NCBI RefSeq assembly: GCF_017357425.1
Contig: NZ_CP014571.1
Location: 806,001 to 870,000 of the forward strand
Source of the DNA: Arthrobacter sp. D5-1
GTDB lineage: Bacteria > Actinomycetota > Actinomycetes > Actinomycetales > Micrococcaceae
Reading direction: 5' to 3'
Length of the DNA: 64,000 bases
Positions 36,107-45,215 of this stretch are shown here, piece by piece. Position 1 is the stretch's first letter. Each line of letters starts with the position of its first letter. Under the pieces are notes generated by a model, which saw only the letters and a list, made by a program, of their open reading frames with translations, was not told the origin of the DNA and ran no database searches. The position numbers and the translations under genes are program-made.

Positions 36107-37471
36107 TTAGTGGTTGGTTGACGTGTTGGTGACTGCAAGCTGTTGAACTTCCTTGCTGCGTGATTCCGTTCCGTCCTTCTTTGGCTTGAGGACCAGCAGC
36201 ACTGCCACGATCGCCAGGAGGCCAGGTGCTGCAAATGCCATGAAATTCTGTGTTTGCGGAAGCTCCATCGCCAGGAGGTTTCCTCCGAGCACCGGTCCTG
36301 CAATGGCCCCGAGCCTTCCGATGGCAGAGCACCAGCTGACCCCCGTGGAGCGCATCGCAGCCGGGTAGAAGTCTGCGGCGAACGAATGGATCACGGCCAG
36401 GGTCCCCACAGTGGTTGCTCCGGCCAGCAGGAGCAGCGCGTTCAGGAGGATGGGTGCGGGATGCAGGCCCAGGGCCACCAGCGAGACTACTGCCAAGCCG
36501 AAGAAGGCGACAAGGACTTTCCTGTTCCCGAAACGGTCGCCCAACCATCCTCCGAGAAGCGCGCCCGCTGTGGCGCCGATGTTCAGGACAACAAGGAATT
36601 GCAGGCTGGACCCCAGATCATATCCGCCGGCGATCATGATCTTCGGCAACCAGGTGTTCAGGCCGTAGACCATGAGCAGGCACATCGCGAAGGCGATCCA
36701 GATCATGGGAGTGCCCAGGGCGCGGCCTGAATGGAAAAGACTGGCGACCGTTACAGCACGCAGCCCGGCTTCACGTCCGGCAGTCCAAGTAACAAGGGAA
36801 AGATCAGCGCCGGGACGGGCCCGGTGGATGAGCTTGCGGGCGGCGGCCTGCTGGCCACGGCTCGTGAGGAATTCCAGCGATTCCGGCATCTGCGAGTACA
36901 GGAACGGGAGCGCCAGCAGTGAGATTCCGCTGACGAAGAAGACTGCATGCCAGCTGAGCAGCGGCAGAATCCAGATGGCAACCAGGGTTGCCGCGATCGA
37001 CCCCACCGAGTACATACTGAGCATGATCGTGGTCATGGTGTGCCGCTTGGCCGCGGGTGCCAGTTCATTCATCAAGGAAACAATGTTGGGAATGACGCCG
37101 CCCAGGAATACTCCCGTGGCGAACCTGAGGATCCCGAACATTTCCGGGCCTGTTGAGAACCCCGTGAGAACGGCAGCGATGGAAAACAGCAGTGTTCCGT
37201 GAAGGATGACAGGTCGCCGGCCGATGCGGTCTGCGAGCGAACCCAGGAACACTGCACCGCACATCATGCCTACCAGTGCCGCGCTGCCCAGCCAACCTGC
37301 TTGGTCGGGCGCCAAGTTCCATTCCTTCATCAGAGTTGGCAGAACTGATCCGTAGACGATCAGGTCGTAGCCATCGAAGAACATGATGAAGGAGCAACAT
37401 GCCAGCAGGACCACGTGAAATTTGCTGAGGGGAGCTCCAGCCATGACGGAGCTGGGAGTGGATTGCGTCAT
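36107..37471 (-). CDS. MFS aromatic acid:H+ symporter (AAHS family, BenK/PcaK-like)
   Basis: A 454-aa, 12-helix transporter. Helix 1 carries FFDGYDLIVYGSVLP, the D-G-Y/F-D signature of aromatic-acid importers, and loop 2-3 reads GSLADRIGRRPVI. ATG 37471 is chosen because the longer upstream frame runs back into the decarboxylase gene. It lies between the decarboxylase and the aldehyde dehydrogenase on the same strand and probably imports mandelate, benzoylformate or benzoate. Confidence 0.9.
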   Translation of the reverse strand: MTQSTPSSVMAGAPLSKFHVVLLACCSFIMFFDGYDLIVYGSVLPTLMKEWNLAPDQAGWLGSAALVGMMCGAVFLGSLADRIGRRPVILHGTLLFSIAAVLTGFSTGPEMFGILRFATGVFLGGVIPNIVSLMNELAPAAKRHTMTTIMLSMYSVGSIAATLVAIWILPLLSWHAVFFVSGISLLALPFLYSQMPESLEFLTSRGQQAAARKLIHRARPGADLSLVTWTAGREAGLRAVTVASLFHSGRALGTPMIWIAFAMCLLMVYGLNTWLPKIMIAGGYDLGSSLQFLVVLNIGATAGALLGGWLGDRFGNRKVLVAFFGLAVVSLVALGLHPAPILLNALLLLAGATTVGTLAVIHSFAADFYPAAMRSTGVSWCSAIGRLGAIAGPVLGGNLLAMELPQTQNFMAFAAPGLLAIVAVLLVLKPKKDGTESRSKEVQQLAVTNTSTNH

Positions 37472-37504
37472 TGCGATTCCTATCCGTGCTGTGAATTTTG
37501 AGAT

Positions 37505-37535
37505 CGGCGGGCCGCCGGTCAGGGAGCGCCCGCCG
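37505..37535 (-). other. Intercistronic hairpin
   Basis: CGGCGGGC (37505-37512) and GCCCGCCG (37528-37535) form an 8-bp stem in the 100-base gap between the decarboxylase stop and the AAHS start. It may tune the transcript or be a weak terminator. Confidence 0.45.
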
Positions 37536-37571
37536 TCGAGGCCTCCGGCCGGAAAAGATCCTGCGAAGTGA

Positions 37572-39176
37572 TCAGCCGCCGACCACCCGCGCATCGATGA
37601 GAACCGGCCCCGTTGCGGCGAGTGCGCGCTTGTACGCGAGCTGGAACTCCTCGCGTGTCCGGGTTTTCTGAGCCGGTACACCGTAGCCTTCGGCGATGGA
37701 TACGAAGTCGATCCCTCCCAGTTCGAGGCCGGGGACCGAGGGAACTCCCATCCGCTGGGCAAACGCAGCCAAAGCACCGTACCCACCGTTGTTGATAATC
37801 ACGAAGATGGTCCGAGTCTGCCGTTGTGCTGCCGTGTAGAGGGCTGTGATTCCGTAGTTGGCGGAGCCATCTCCTACCGTGGCAACCACCGTCTTATCGG
37901 CGTCGCCTATCGCCATGCCCACAGCTACCGGGAGACCGAACCCCAAACCGCCTGAAGCCGGGAAATGGTAGCCTCCGGGCCGCTCAATGACGATGCGCTC
38001 GAGGTATTCCAAGTCCAAGGTGGTGGTTTCATTGACGTAAACCACGCTGTCCGTCACACAGTCGTTCAGTACCTCAAGAATCTCGGTTCCGGTCATGCCA
38101 TCGGGCGAAGTCTTGGCCGCTGAGGGGATCCGCTTCGGTTTGTCGGTGGCAAGTGAATTGCCGCGGGTTGAGGAGGCCAGACGACGAATTGCGCTGGCAA
38201 CGTCTGTAACAATGGCTCGACCGTACGGCGCGCGCGTCGCTTCACGGGTGTCCTGCGTGAGTTGCACTACTTCCGTACCTTCTGTCAGGTAGTTCCCTGG
38301 CTCCCATCGGTGGTACCGAAAAACTGCGGAACCAATAACCAGCACGACATCGTGTCCGGACAAGTGTTCACGCACCGATGAGATCCCCGGTACCAGGACG
38401 CCAGAGAAATTCGGGTGGGTGGTGGGGAACGGACAGCGGGACGGTGAAGGTGCGACATAGACCGATGCGTTGAGGTTCTCGGCCAGAGCAACAATGTTGG
38501 TGAAGACGGATTCGTCACGCACGGCTGCGGCATCGACCTGCGGCCCGAGAACCAAAGCCACACTCTTGGCGTCCTTGATGAGAGCTGTTAGTTCTTGCTC
38601 CAGTGAGTCGGGCAGTTCGCCCGCATAGGAAACTGAGCGGTCCGCCAGCAGCGAGTCATCGTGCAGGGCGGGTTCCGCCCAGTCGTCCAGTGGCACTGAG
38701 AGGTAGACGGGTCCACTGGGTTGGGTAGTCGTCTCAAGAATGGCTTGGGAAAGCGTGCGTGGAACATCGGCGGGCGCCAGTGGCTCGTGCGAGTACTTCA
38801 CGAGGGGCAATGGCAGGCTTGCTGCGTCTGCGCTGGCCAACATCGTTTCCTGCCCGACCGTACGCCGGACTTGCTGCCCCGCCAGGATGACCATGGGGAT
38901 GTGTCCGTAGCGGGCGTTGGTGAGTGCTCCCATTGCGTTGCCTGTACCCGAGGCAGCATGGAGATTCACCAGCGCAGGCCTTCCGGTCACCCGTGCGTAG
39001 CCCTCGGCCATGCCTACTACTACTTGCTCGTGGAGCCCGAGCACGAAGTCGAAATCACTGTCGAGCCCGGCGAGGAAAGGCAGTTCATTTGAACCGGGAT
39101 TGCCGAAAATGGTGGTCATCCCGTGGGCGCGCAGCACATCCAGGCTCGATTCCAATACGGTCTTGTGGGCGTCCAC
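37572..39176 (-). CDS. mdlC: Benzoylformate decarboxylase (ThDP-dependent)
   Basis: Converts benzoylformate to benzaldehyde and CO2. The 534-aa protein keeps the residues that mark this enzyme: Ser29 in GNPGSNE, Glu50 in GLHEQVVVGMAEGYA (ThDP activator), His73 in NLHAASG, His289 in VFRYHRWEPG (aligning with His281 of the Pseudomonas enzyme) and the ThDP/Mg motif GDGSANYGITALYTAA (435 onward). Other ThDP families lack this pair of active-site His residues. GTG 39176 follows GAGGA by 5 bases. It is the first gene after the LysR pair, with its own 192-base leader holding a Crp/GlxR-type site. Confidence 0.93.
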   Translation of the reverse strand: MDAHKTVLESSLDVLRAHGMTTIFGNPGSNELPFLAGLDSDFDFVLGLHEQVVVGMAEGYARVTGRPALVNLHAASGTGNAMGALTNARYGHIPMVILAGQQVRRTVGQETMLASADAASLPLPLVKYSHEPLAPADVPRTLSQAILETTTQPSGPVYLSVPLDDWAEPALHDDSLLADRSVSYAGELPDSLEQELTALIKDAKSVALVLGPQVDAAAVRDESVFTNIVALAENLNASVYVAPSPSRCPFPTTHPNFSGVLVPGISSVREHLSGHDVVLVIGSAVFRYHRWEPGNYLTEGTEVVQLTQDTREATRAPYGRAIVTDVASAIRRLASSTRGNSLATDKPKRIPSAAKTSPDGMTGTEILEVLNDCVTDSVVYVNETTTLDLEYLERIVIERPGGYHFPASGGLGFGLPVAVGMAIGDADKTVVATVGDGSANYGITALYTAAQRQTRTIFVIINNGGYGALAAFAQRMGVPSVPGLELGGIDFVSIAEGYGVPAQKTRTREEFQLAYKRALAATGPVLIDARVVGG

Positions 39177-39311
39177 GGGTCCTCTTTCAATGACGGGAGT
39201 TGTTGGGTCATTGGTGAGCTGCGCCTGTTCTCTCCGGCTTGGAGCAGTATTTGGCTAGTCCATATCAGCAGCACCAGCGGCAGTGTGTATCAGTAGCCGC
39301 TTTTTAAGGCT

Positions 39312-39327
39312 AGTGAGACAGATCACC
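39312..39327. promoter_or_regulatory. Crp/GlxR-type site upstream of mdlC
   Basis: AGTGA-GACAGA-TCACC carries the GTGA-N6-TCAC core, about 140 bases before the mdlC start. The 39177-39368 gap also has two TATCAG words (around 39265 and 39289) but no clear -10/-35. Confidence 0.55.
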
Positions 39328-39368
39328 GAGGTCTAATAATGGATTCTTGTGCTAAAGATAGGTCAGGC

Positions 39369-40262
39369 TTATGTATTGGAGGAATCAGTGGTGGGCGTCC
39401 TGAGTGTTGCTATTGCCCACTCCGCGAACCACGCCGACGCCGACGATGCTGCTTGGCTCGCGGTGTGGGCACGCACCGGGGCAGCGAACTCGTCGCCCAG
39501 AAGCGGCAGGACATCGAACCCCCATCTGGAGATCCACTCGGAGGTGACGACCTCCGGCACGAACGTCACCAGGTCCCGAACAGCCAGGACTCCGGGGATG
39601 GCGGCAAATCCGGACAGATGAACTGAGCCTGCCGGGGCCGGTGGCAACAGGGACTGCATGTAGGAGTGGCCCGCGCTGCCGCGGACGACAATCCTTGGCA
39701 GCCCGGTCAGGTCTTCCAACGACGGTGCCGGCTCTGGAAACGTTCCCTTTCTGGCGACGCAGCAGTACCGGTCCCAACGAACGATCGTTGCTTGGAGGTT
39801 GCCGTCCAGGAGGGTCGACGAAACGGCCAGGTCCAGCCGCCCCGATGTGAGTTCCTCGCCGGCCGATTCGGTGTCCAGGTCGACGACGTTAAGGCTGCAG
39901 CCGGGCGCTTCGGCCGCCAGTCCTGATACCAGAGTCGGAAGGAAAACCGCTTGGCCCAGGTCGGTCAGGGCGATGCGGAACGTTGTCTCCGCCCGTAGGG
40001 GATCGAACTTCGATAGCCGGCCCATCGCGTCGTCGACCAAATGTGGAAGTCTGCCGATTTCCTCAAAAAGCTGCAGCCCGGCGCGTGTAGGTACGATGCC
40101 ACGCCCTTCCTTGCGGAAGAGGTCACAGCCTGCGATTCTGCGGAGTCTGTTGAGGCCTTGCGTGACTGAAGGTTGTGACAAGTTGAGGCGATAGGCTGCG
40201 GCCGTGACTGAGCCTTCTTCCATGACAGCCGTAAACACCCGGACAAGGTTCAGATCCATCAT
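39369..40262 (-). CDS. LysR-family regulator, mandelate cluster (1)
   Basis: A 297-aa LysR-type regulator. The N-terminal winged HTH reads VFTAVMEEGSVTAAAYRLNL then SQPSVTQGLNRLR. The inducer domain begins at about residue 90 with FRIALTDLGQAVFLPTLV, a wording shared with the next gene and typical of NahR/NagR-like regulators of aromatic pathways. Start is ATG 40262 (or the ATG one codon later). It is 4 bases after the second LysR gene on the same strand, upstream of mdlC, and probably activates this cluster in response to an aromatic acid. Confidence 0.9.
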   Translation of the reverse strand: MMDLNLVRVFTAVMEEGSVTAAAYRLNLSQPSVTQGLNRLRRIAGCDLFRKEGRGIVPTRAGLQLFEEIGRLPHLVDDAMGRLSKFDPLRAETTFRIALTDLGQAVFLPTLVSGLAAEAPGCSLNVVDLDTESAGEELTSGRLDLAVSSTLLDGNLQATIVRWDRYCCVARKGTFPEPAPSLEDLTGLPRIVVRGSAGHSYMQSLLPPAPAGSVHLSGFAAIPGVLAVRDLVTFVPEVVTSEWISRWGFDVLPLLGDEFAAPVRAHTASQAASSASAWFAEWAIATLRTPTTDSSNT

Positions 40263-40266
40263 GAGG

Positions 40267-41169
40267 TCAGCCCGCCAGCGGTTGCTTCAGGGACGCCACG
40301 ACGGTTTGCAGGAACCAAGTGCGCGAGGGCGGGACGGGCATGGCACCGTTCCAGTACAGCGAGACATTGAAGCTGGGCATCGTGAACGGTAGCTCGCGCA
40401 GGGTCACGGGCCATTGGGTTGCGAAGAGCTCGGCGACGCGAAGCGGGACGATGGCCGCGTAGTCATTGCTGGCAATGATGTAGGGGAGGACGGAAAAGTG
40501 GTGCAGCCGCAGTCCCACCAAGGGCTTCAAGCCCGTTTCTTCCATGTGCTTTTCTACTTGGTAGTGTCCTGCGGTCGGATCAATGGCGACGTGCCGGAGC
40601 GCAGCAAATTCATCCAGGCTTAGTTGGGTGGGTGACCCTGCGTAGGTTTCGGGCAGCACACAGACGTAGCGCTCCTGGTAGAGGACTTCGCGATGCTCAG
40701 CGCCTTCTATTGGGACGCTGGCAACTGCGGCATCTATTTCACCCTGGAGGAGCCATTGGGACACTGATTCAATCCTCATAGGGACAATTTCGAGGGTTGC
40801 GTGGGGAGCTTCTGCCGCGAACCCCTTCAGGATTGGGGAGAGGAACGCTACTTCCCCCAAGTCCGTCAGGCACAGCCGGAACTGCTGCCGGGTGGTCGCC
40901 GGGTCGAACACCCGGCCAGCCTCGACGGATGAGTCGATCGCGTGCACAGCAGCCTTGAACGTGGTGAACAATTCAGTCGCCCTGCGGGTTGGCACCATGC
41001 CTTCGGCATTCCGGAAGAACAATTGGTCCGCGAGTTGCTTGCGGAGCCTGGCCAGTGCATAACTGACCGAAGGCTGGGTTACTGAAAGCTCTTCGGCGGC
41101 CCGGGTGAGGCTGCCGCTTTCGTAGATACTGAGAAAAGTCCGGATCAGCTGCAGGTCCATACCGCTCAT
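40267..41169 (-). CDS. LysR-family regulator, mandelate cluster (2)
   Basis: A 300-aa LysR-type regulator, clearly related to the next gene (FRLCLTDLGEVAFLSPIL in the same place). The HTH is TFLSIYESGSLTRAAEELSV then TQPSVSYALARLR. Start could be ATG 41169 or 41160. Two tandem, same-strand LysR paralogues suggest one senses the early substrate (mandelate) and the other a late product, or a recent duplication followed by divergence. Confidence 0.9.
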   Translation of the reverse strand: MSGMDLQLIRTFLSIYESGSLTRAAEELSVTQPSVSYALARLRKQLADQLFFRNAEGMVPTRRATELFTTFKAAVHAIDSSVEAGRVFDPATTRQQFRLCLTDLGEVAFLSPILKGFAAEAPHATLEIVPMRIESVSQWLLQGEIDAAVASVPIEGAEHREVLYQERYVCVLPETYAGSPTQLSLDEFAALRHVAIDPTAGHYQVEKHMEETGLKPLVGLRLHHFSVLPYIIASNDYAAIVPLRVAELFATQWPVTLRELPFTMPSFNVSLYWNGAMPVPPSRTWFLQTVVASLKQPLAG

Positions 41170-41214
41170 TTCCCCATCATAGGGCTGAGCCTGGCTTCAC
41201 ATCCTTGTCTCCCG

Positions 41215-42192
41215 CTACTTGGTCCCGTGGAGTCGTTCCAACGCCTCAGCCGATGCTGCTGCCACTGATTTTGCGGCGCTGATGAGACCCTCACGCTCTG
41301 TGGGATCGATACTTTCGAGCTCAGCTTTGGCCCTTCCGTGACTAAACCTCATTGGCAGAGACACGAAGCTATCAGGCAGTTCATCGAGATCATTCGTCCA
41401 TGCCGTCGCAGGGTGTAGTTTTCCTTCCCCCATGTCCCTGATGATGCGGGCCACTCCCAGCGGCGTTGTCCAGCCGCTGCTTCGTCCGGGGTTAAGTTCG
41501 GACCACCGGGAAAACCAGCCAAGAATGTCCGCAGTCACCCCCTCGTGCTGCGCCGCGTCAAGCCGGGCCCGTTCTCCATCCACCGTGAGGCTGCTGAACA
41601 GGGGCACCTGGCCGTTGCCGTGTTCCCCGAGTACCACCCCTTCGACCCGTTCCGGGGCGATGTCCAGCTCGCGGGCGACAGCCGCACGGAAGCGGACGGA
41701 GTCATTGAGGCTGTACCCGACAATACGATCGGCGCCTATTTTGGAAAGCTCCCGCAGGGCTAAGGCAAGAACATCTACGGGGTTGGACAGAAGCATGACT
41801 GTTCCGTCGGTCCCGGCCAGACGCTCGATGTCCGGGATCAGGCGTTCAAGGAGTCTCAAGTTGTCCAAAAGGAAATCCCGCCTGTCGCCACCAGGGGTTT
41901 CCGGAGCAGACGCTGCGACAATGACGAGATCTGCTGTTTCCCCGTTCTCTGGATTCCCGACGACAAGCCTGGTCAGGGAGGTTCCGGCGATTATCTGTGC
42001 TTCCGAGATATCGATGGCGTGGGCTTTGAGGACATTGTCACGTAAATCGGTCATGTAGATGGTGTCGGCAAGGCCCTCGACAGCAAGGCGTTCCACCACT
42101 CCGGAACCAATAAGTCCACCTGCTCCGATGACCGCTACCGACTGAGGCCACGGCGTTCCGCTTCGGGTTGTCTTCCCGGTTTGTTCATTCAT
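41215..42192 (-). CDS. LDH/MDH-superfamily 2-hydroxyacid dehydrogenase, candidate NAD-dependent mandelate dehydrogenase
   Basis: A 325-aa member of the lactate/malate dehydrogenase family. The Rossmann loop is VIGAGGLIGSGVVE, Asp50 (MTDLRD) indicates NAD preference, and the catalytic set is intact: Arg104, Asn137 (SNPVD), Arg167 (NDSVRFR) and His191 (GEHG). In the mobile loop the specificity position (LDH 102; Gln in lactate, Arg in malate enzymes) aligns with Glu98 in SAPETPGGDRR, so neither lactate nor malate is expected. Cluster context predicts oxidation of mandelate or a ring-substituted analogue to the 2-keto acid. AGGAG lies 7 bases before ATG 42192. Confidence 0.82.
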   Translation of the reverse strand: MNEQTGKTTRSGTPWPQSVAVIGAGGLIGSGVVERLAVEGLADTIYMTDLRDNVLKAHAIDISEAQIIAGTSLTRLVVGNPENGETADLVIVAASAPETPGGDRRDFLLDNLRLLERLIPDIERLAGTDGTVMLLSNPVDVLALALRELSKIGADRIVGYSLNDSVRFRAAVARELDIAPERVEGVVLGEHGNGQVPLFSSLTVDGERARLDAAQHEGVTADILGWFSRWSELNPGRSSGWTTPLGVARIIRDMGEGKLHPATAWTNDLDELPDSFVSLPMRFSHGRAKAELESIDPTEREGLISAAKSVAAASAEALERLHGTK

Positions 42193-42232
42193 GATTGGAC
42201 TCCTGTTGTTTGTTTCGCATCAGATGAAGGGC

Positions 42233-42283
42233 CCGCAATAGGCTGACGACGGGGTGATGGCCCGGTCGTGCAGCCTATTGCGG
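42233..42283 (-). other. Long intercistronic hairpin before the LDH-like gene
   Basis: CCGCAATAGGCTG (42233-42245) and CAGCCTATTGCGG (42271-42283) form a perfect 13-bp stem; ACGAC/GTCGT extend it past a bulge. It sits in the 109-base gap between the MHS gene and the LDH-like gene, so it may terminate, attenuate or protect the transcript. Confidence 0.6.
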
Positions 42284-42301
42284 GGTAGACAGCACGTTTG
42301 G

Positions 42302-43648
42302 CTAGTCCACAACGGCTGCTTCGGAGACGGCCGGCGCTTCTTGCGTGGCCGCGAAGCCCTGGAGGTGACGGGTCCTGATAGCCAACAAGCACCCGAGGGA
42401 CATTGCCATGAAGACAATGACGTAGGCCGCGATGGCGAGAGAGGTGCCTGTCGCCTGGTGCAGTCCTTCAGCGATCGCCGGGGCGAAGCCACCGCCCAGG
42501 ATGCCACCCACTGCGTAGGGGAGAGAAGCAGCTGTGTAGCGGATGCGGGGTGGGAAGAGCGTGGCAAAGAGGGAACTCTGGGGGCCGTAAGAGACGCCAA
42601 GTCCTATGGCGAGTACGAACACTGCCAGCGCGAAGGCCACCAGGGATCGTGAGTCAATCAGGGCAAACATCGGAACTGCCCAAAGTGCGATGAGGATGTA
42701 TCCCGCCATCATTGTTGCCCGGGCGCCGAACTTGTCGGCGAGGGCGCCTCCCCAGAACGTGCTGCCGATCCAGACCAGCGAGGCGAACATGAGGATCAGC
42801 AGTACCGGACCGGCGTCCATGTTGAGGCCCACAGTTGTGTAGGGCAGGAAATAACCGATAAGGAGCAGCCCGGCAAGGATGTTTGCCATGAAGGCGCCGG
42901 CTGCCAGAACCATGTGCCAGCTGTAGCCCTTGAATGCTTCCTTTAGCGGGATCCTCACTTCACTGTGCTCGCGTTTTACTTCAGCGAAAGCGGGAGTCTC
43001 TTCGATGGAGGTTCTGATCTTAATGCCGACGAGAACAAGTGCAACGCTGATGAAGAACGGGATACGCCATCCGAAGGTAGTGAACTGTTCCGGAGTGGTG
43101 AGCGCTTGGACGAGGAAGAAGCTTCCCGTCGCCAGAACGAAGCCGGCAGGTGTGCCGATCTGGGAGAAGACGCCGTAGAAGCCGCGCTTGTTTTGCGGGG
43201 CATATTCGACAGCCATGAGGGCTGCTCCTCCCCATTCCCCACCGGTGCTGAGGCCCTGGACGAAGCGCAGGACGACGAGCAAGACCGGGGCGGCAATTCC
43301 AATCTGGTCGTAGGTGGGAAGTACGCCCATCCCAAGGCTGGCGATACCCATGACGGCGAGGGTGCCGATCAGAGTCGCTTTGCGCCCGTAACGGTCACCG
43401 AAATGCCCGGCTATGACGCCGCCCAAGGGGCTGGCGATAAAGCTGGCGGCTACGGATCCCAGGGATACGATCAGTGCGTCGGGGCCGAGCGCGCCGAAGT
43501 ATTGCTGGCTGAAGATCAATCCGGCGGCCGAGATGTAAGCAAAGGACAGGTACCACTCGATAGTGGAGCCTATTCCACTGGCCAAGCGGACATTGCGCAG
43601 CTGCGCACGGCTTGGCGGCTGTTGTTGGGGGACCGATGGAGAGCTCAT
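42302..43648 (-). CDS. MHS-family MFS metabolite:H+ symporter (ShiA/ProP-like)
   Basis: A 448-aa, 12-helix transporter. Helix 1 ends IGSTIEWYLSFAYI, loop 2-3 has GHFGDRYGRKATL, and helix 4-5 carries RFVQGLSTGGEWGGAALMAVE, all MHS hallmarks. AAGGA precedes the ATG. It lies between the amidase and the LDH-like gene, so it probably imports the nitrile-derived acid or amide. It belongs to a different family from the AAHS transporter, suggesting two distinct substrates for the cluster. Confidence 0.9.
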   Translation of the reverse strand: MSSPSVPQQQPPSRAQLRNVRLASGIGSTIEWYLSFAYISAAGLIFSQQYFGALGPDALIVSLGSVAASFIASPLGGVIAGHFGDRYGRKATLIGTLAVMGIASLGMGVLPTYDQIGIAAPVLLVVLRFVQGLSTGGEWGGAALMAVEYAPQNKRGFYGVFSQIGTPAGFVLATGSFFLVQALTTPEQFTTFGWRIPFFISVALVLVGIKIRTSIEETPAFAEVKREHSEVRIPLKEAFKGYSWHMVLAAGAFMANILAGLLLIGYFLPYTTVGLNMDAGPVLLILMFASLVWIGSTFWGGALADKFGARATMMAGYILIALWAVPMFALIDSRSLVAFALAVFVLAIGLGVSYGPQSSLFATLFPPRIRYTAASLPYAVGGILGGGFAPAIAEGLHQATGTSLAIAAYVIVFMAMSLGCLLAIRTRHLQGFAATQEAPAVSEAAVVD

Positions 43649-43657
43649 TGGGGTTCC

Positions 43658-45112
43658 TTAGGAAGAGCGGGGGAGGGGGGAATGTGGTGACGCATTGATG
43701 AGTTGGCTGGGTTTGGTGGTGTGGGAAATCAGCGGCTCCAAGGCAGCCGTTACGGCCAGGAGTTGGTCGTCGGTGTTGGGTGGCGACGAGAACTCCAAAC
43801 CAATAGGGAGGCCAGTTCCATGGCCTCTGCCTACGGGGATTGAGATACCTGGTAGTCCAAGCACACCGCCCAGATCGGTGTGTCGGATAAGAGTGGGGAA
43901 AACCTGCACCGGGCGGCCATTGAGTTCCATCAGGTCCTCCTCGGCAATGAGTGGGGCCACGACAGGAACAGTGGGAAAGATCAAGGCTTGCACTCCGGCC
44001 GTCTGAAAACGCCGGAGTAGTTCTGCTCTAAGGTGTTCCCGGGTTTCGATGGCCGCGGAGTAGGCTGCGGGAGACACCGAACCAAAGTTGGACAAAACGA
44101 GTTTCCGCACATCAGGGCTGGCGATGTCCCGGACCAACTGCTGGAGTGACGGACCGCCTGTACGGACGAGGTAGTCCTCGAGGCTCCTCTCCGCCTCGCC
44201 CCAAAGGATGGTTGTCGCTACCGCAGCGGCATCCTCGACGATGTCATCGATCCCGACATCCATGAACTGCACGCCGAGGCCTGCCAGAATCTGCCGGACC
44301 TCGTTGAAACCCCTGGCGACGTCCGGATGCAGGTCACGTAGGTGACAAGGGCTGATTCCCAGGCGGATTCCAGCTGTTGCCGGGTTGGCTGAGACAGCGG
44401 GGCGTGATGCCAGTACGGAGTCGACGAGGAGTATGTCCTGCATGCTTCGTGTGAGCGGGCCCGCTACGTCCCGTGTTGGACTCAACGAGAGCATCCCGCC
44501 AGCCGGGTAGCGGCCGGGAGAGGGGCGGAAGCCGAATACTCCGCAGAGGGCAGCGGGCATTCGAACCGAGCCCCCGGTGTCGGTGCCGATGCCTATCGGT
44601 GCCAGTCCCAAAGCCACGGCGCCTGCGGTGCCGCCGCTGCTGCCTCCGCAGATCCTGGCCGGATCCCATGGGTTATGAGGCACGCCTTGGAAGGCATTGT
44701 TGGAGGTCGCACCCAACGCGAGTTCGTGCATTGTGTTCTTGGCCGTGATGACTGCCCCGGCAGACACGAGCCGCTCGATGAGCGGAGCGTCGGAAGAAGC
44801 CGTATGGCCGGCCAGTGCTGGCGTGCCGCCGGATGTCGGCAAACCCGCGACATCGATGTTGTCCTTCACAACGACCGCGACACCAGCCAGCGGCCCATCA
44901 CTCAGTATGTCCGGAAGGTTTTCCACAGACGCGCTGAGAGTTCCGTACCCCGCAAGATCCCTGCTTCGTGAACGAAGAATTGAAAGATAATCGCGGGCAT
45001 CACGCAAACCTGCGCCTGTCGCGGCCACGAGGTCTGAAGCCGTGAGATCCCAGGCGCCTCGTTCCTTGGCAGTGATATCGGCCACTGAATGGGCACGGTC
45101 AGGCGTTGTCAT
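43658..45112 (-). CDS. Amidase-signature hydrolase, candidate mandelamide hydrolase
   Basis: A 484-aa amidase-signature enzyme. The catalytic triad is Lys83 (VVVKDNIDVAG), cis-Ser159 (GGSSGGTAG) and nucleophile Ser182 (GTDTGGSVRMPAA). The family includes mandelamide hydrolase MdlY of Pseudomonas putida, which feeds the mandelate pathway. AAAGGA lies 5 bases before the ATG. It is directly downstream of the nitrilase and 9 bases before the MHS gene. Hydrolysis of mandelamide, either external or released as a nitrilase by-product, is the inferred role; other aryl amides are possible. Confidence 0.87.
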   Translation of the reverse strand: MTTPDRAHSVADITAKERGAWDLTASDLVAATGAGLRDARDYLSILRSRSRDLAGYGTLSASVENLPDILSDGPLAGVAVVVKDNIDVAGLPTSGGTPALAGHTASSDAPLIERLVSAGAVITAKNTMHELALGATSNNAFQGVPHNPWDPARICGGSSGGTAGAVALGLAPIGIGTDTGGSVRMPAALCGVFGFRPSPGRYPAGGMLSLSPTRDVAGPLTRSMQDILLVDSVLASRPAVSANPATAGIRLGISPCHLRDLHPDVARGFNEVRQILAGLGVQFMDVGIDDIVEDAAAVATTILWGEAERSLEDYLVRTGGPSLQQLVRDIASPDVRKLVLSNFGSVSPAAYSAAIETREHLRAELLRRFQTAGVQALIFPTVPVVAPLIAEEDLMELNGRPVQVFPTLIRHTDLGGVLGLPGISIPVGRGHGTGLPIGLEFSSPPNTDDQLLAVTAALEPLISHTTKPSQLINASPHSPLPRSS

Positions 45113-45215
45113 GACTATCCTTTTGCTTTAACCCCGCCTTGGGCGAGAGTTGTCTGGAGATGGCGGCGGAACCTGGAGCAGGATGGCTATCTCCCTGCCA
45201 AGAGGGCGGCAGGGG

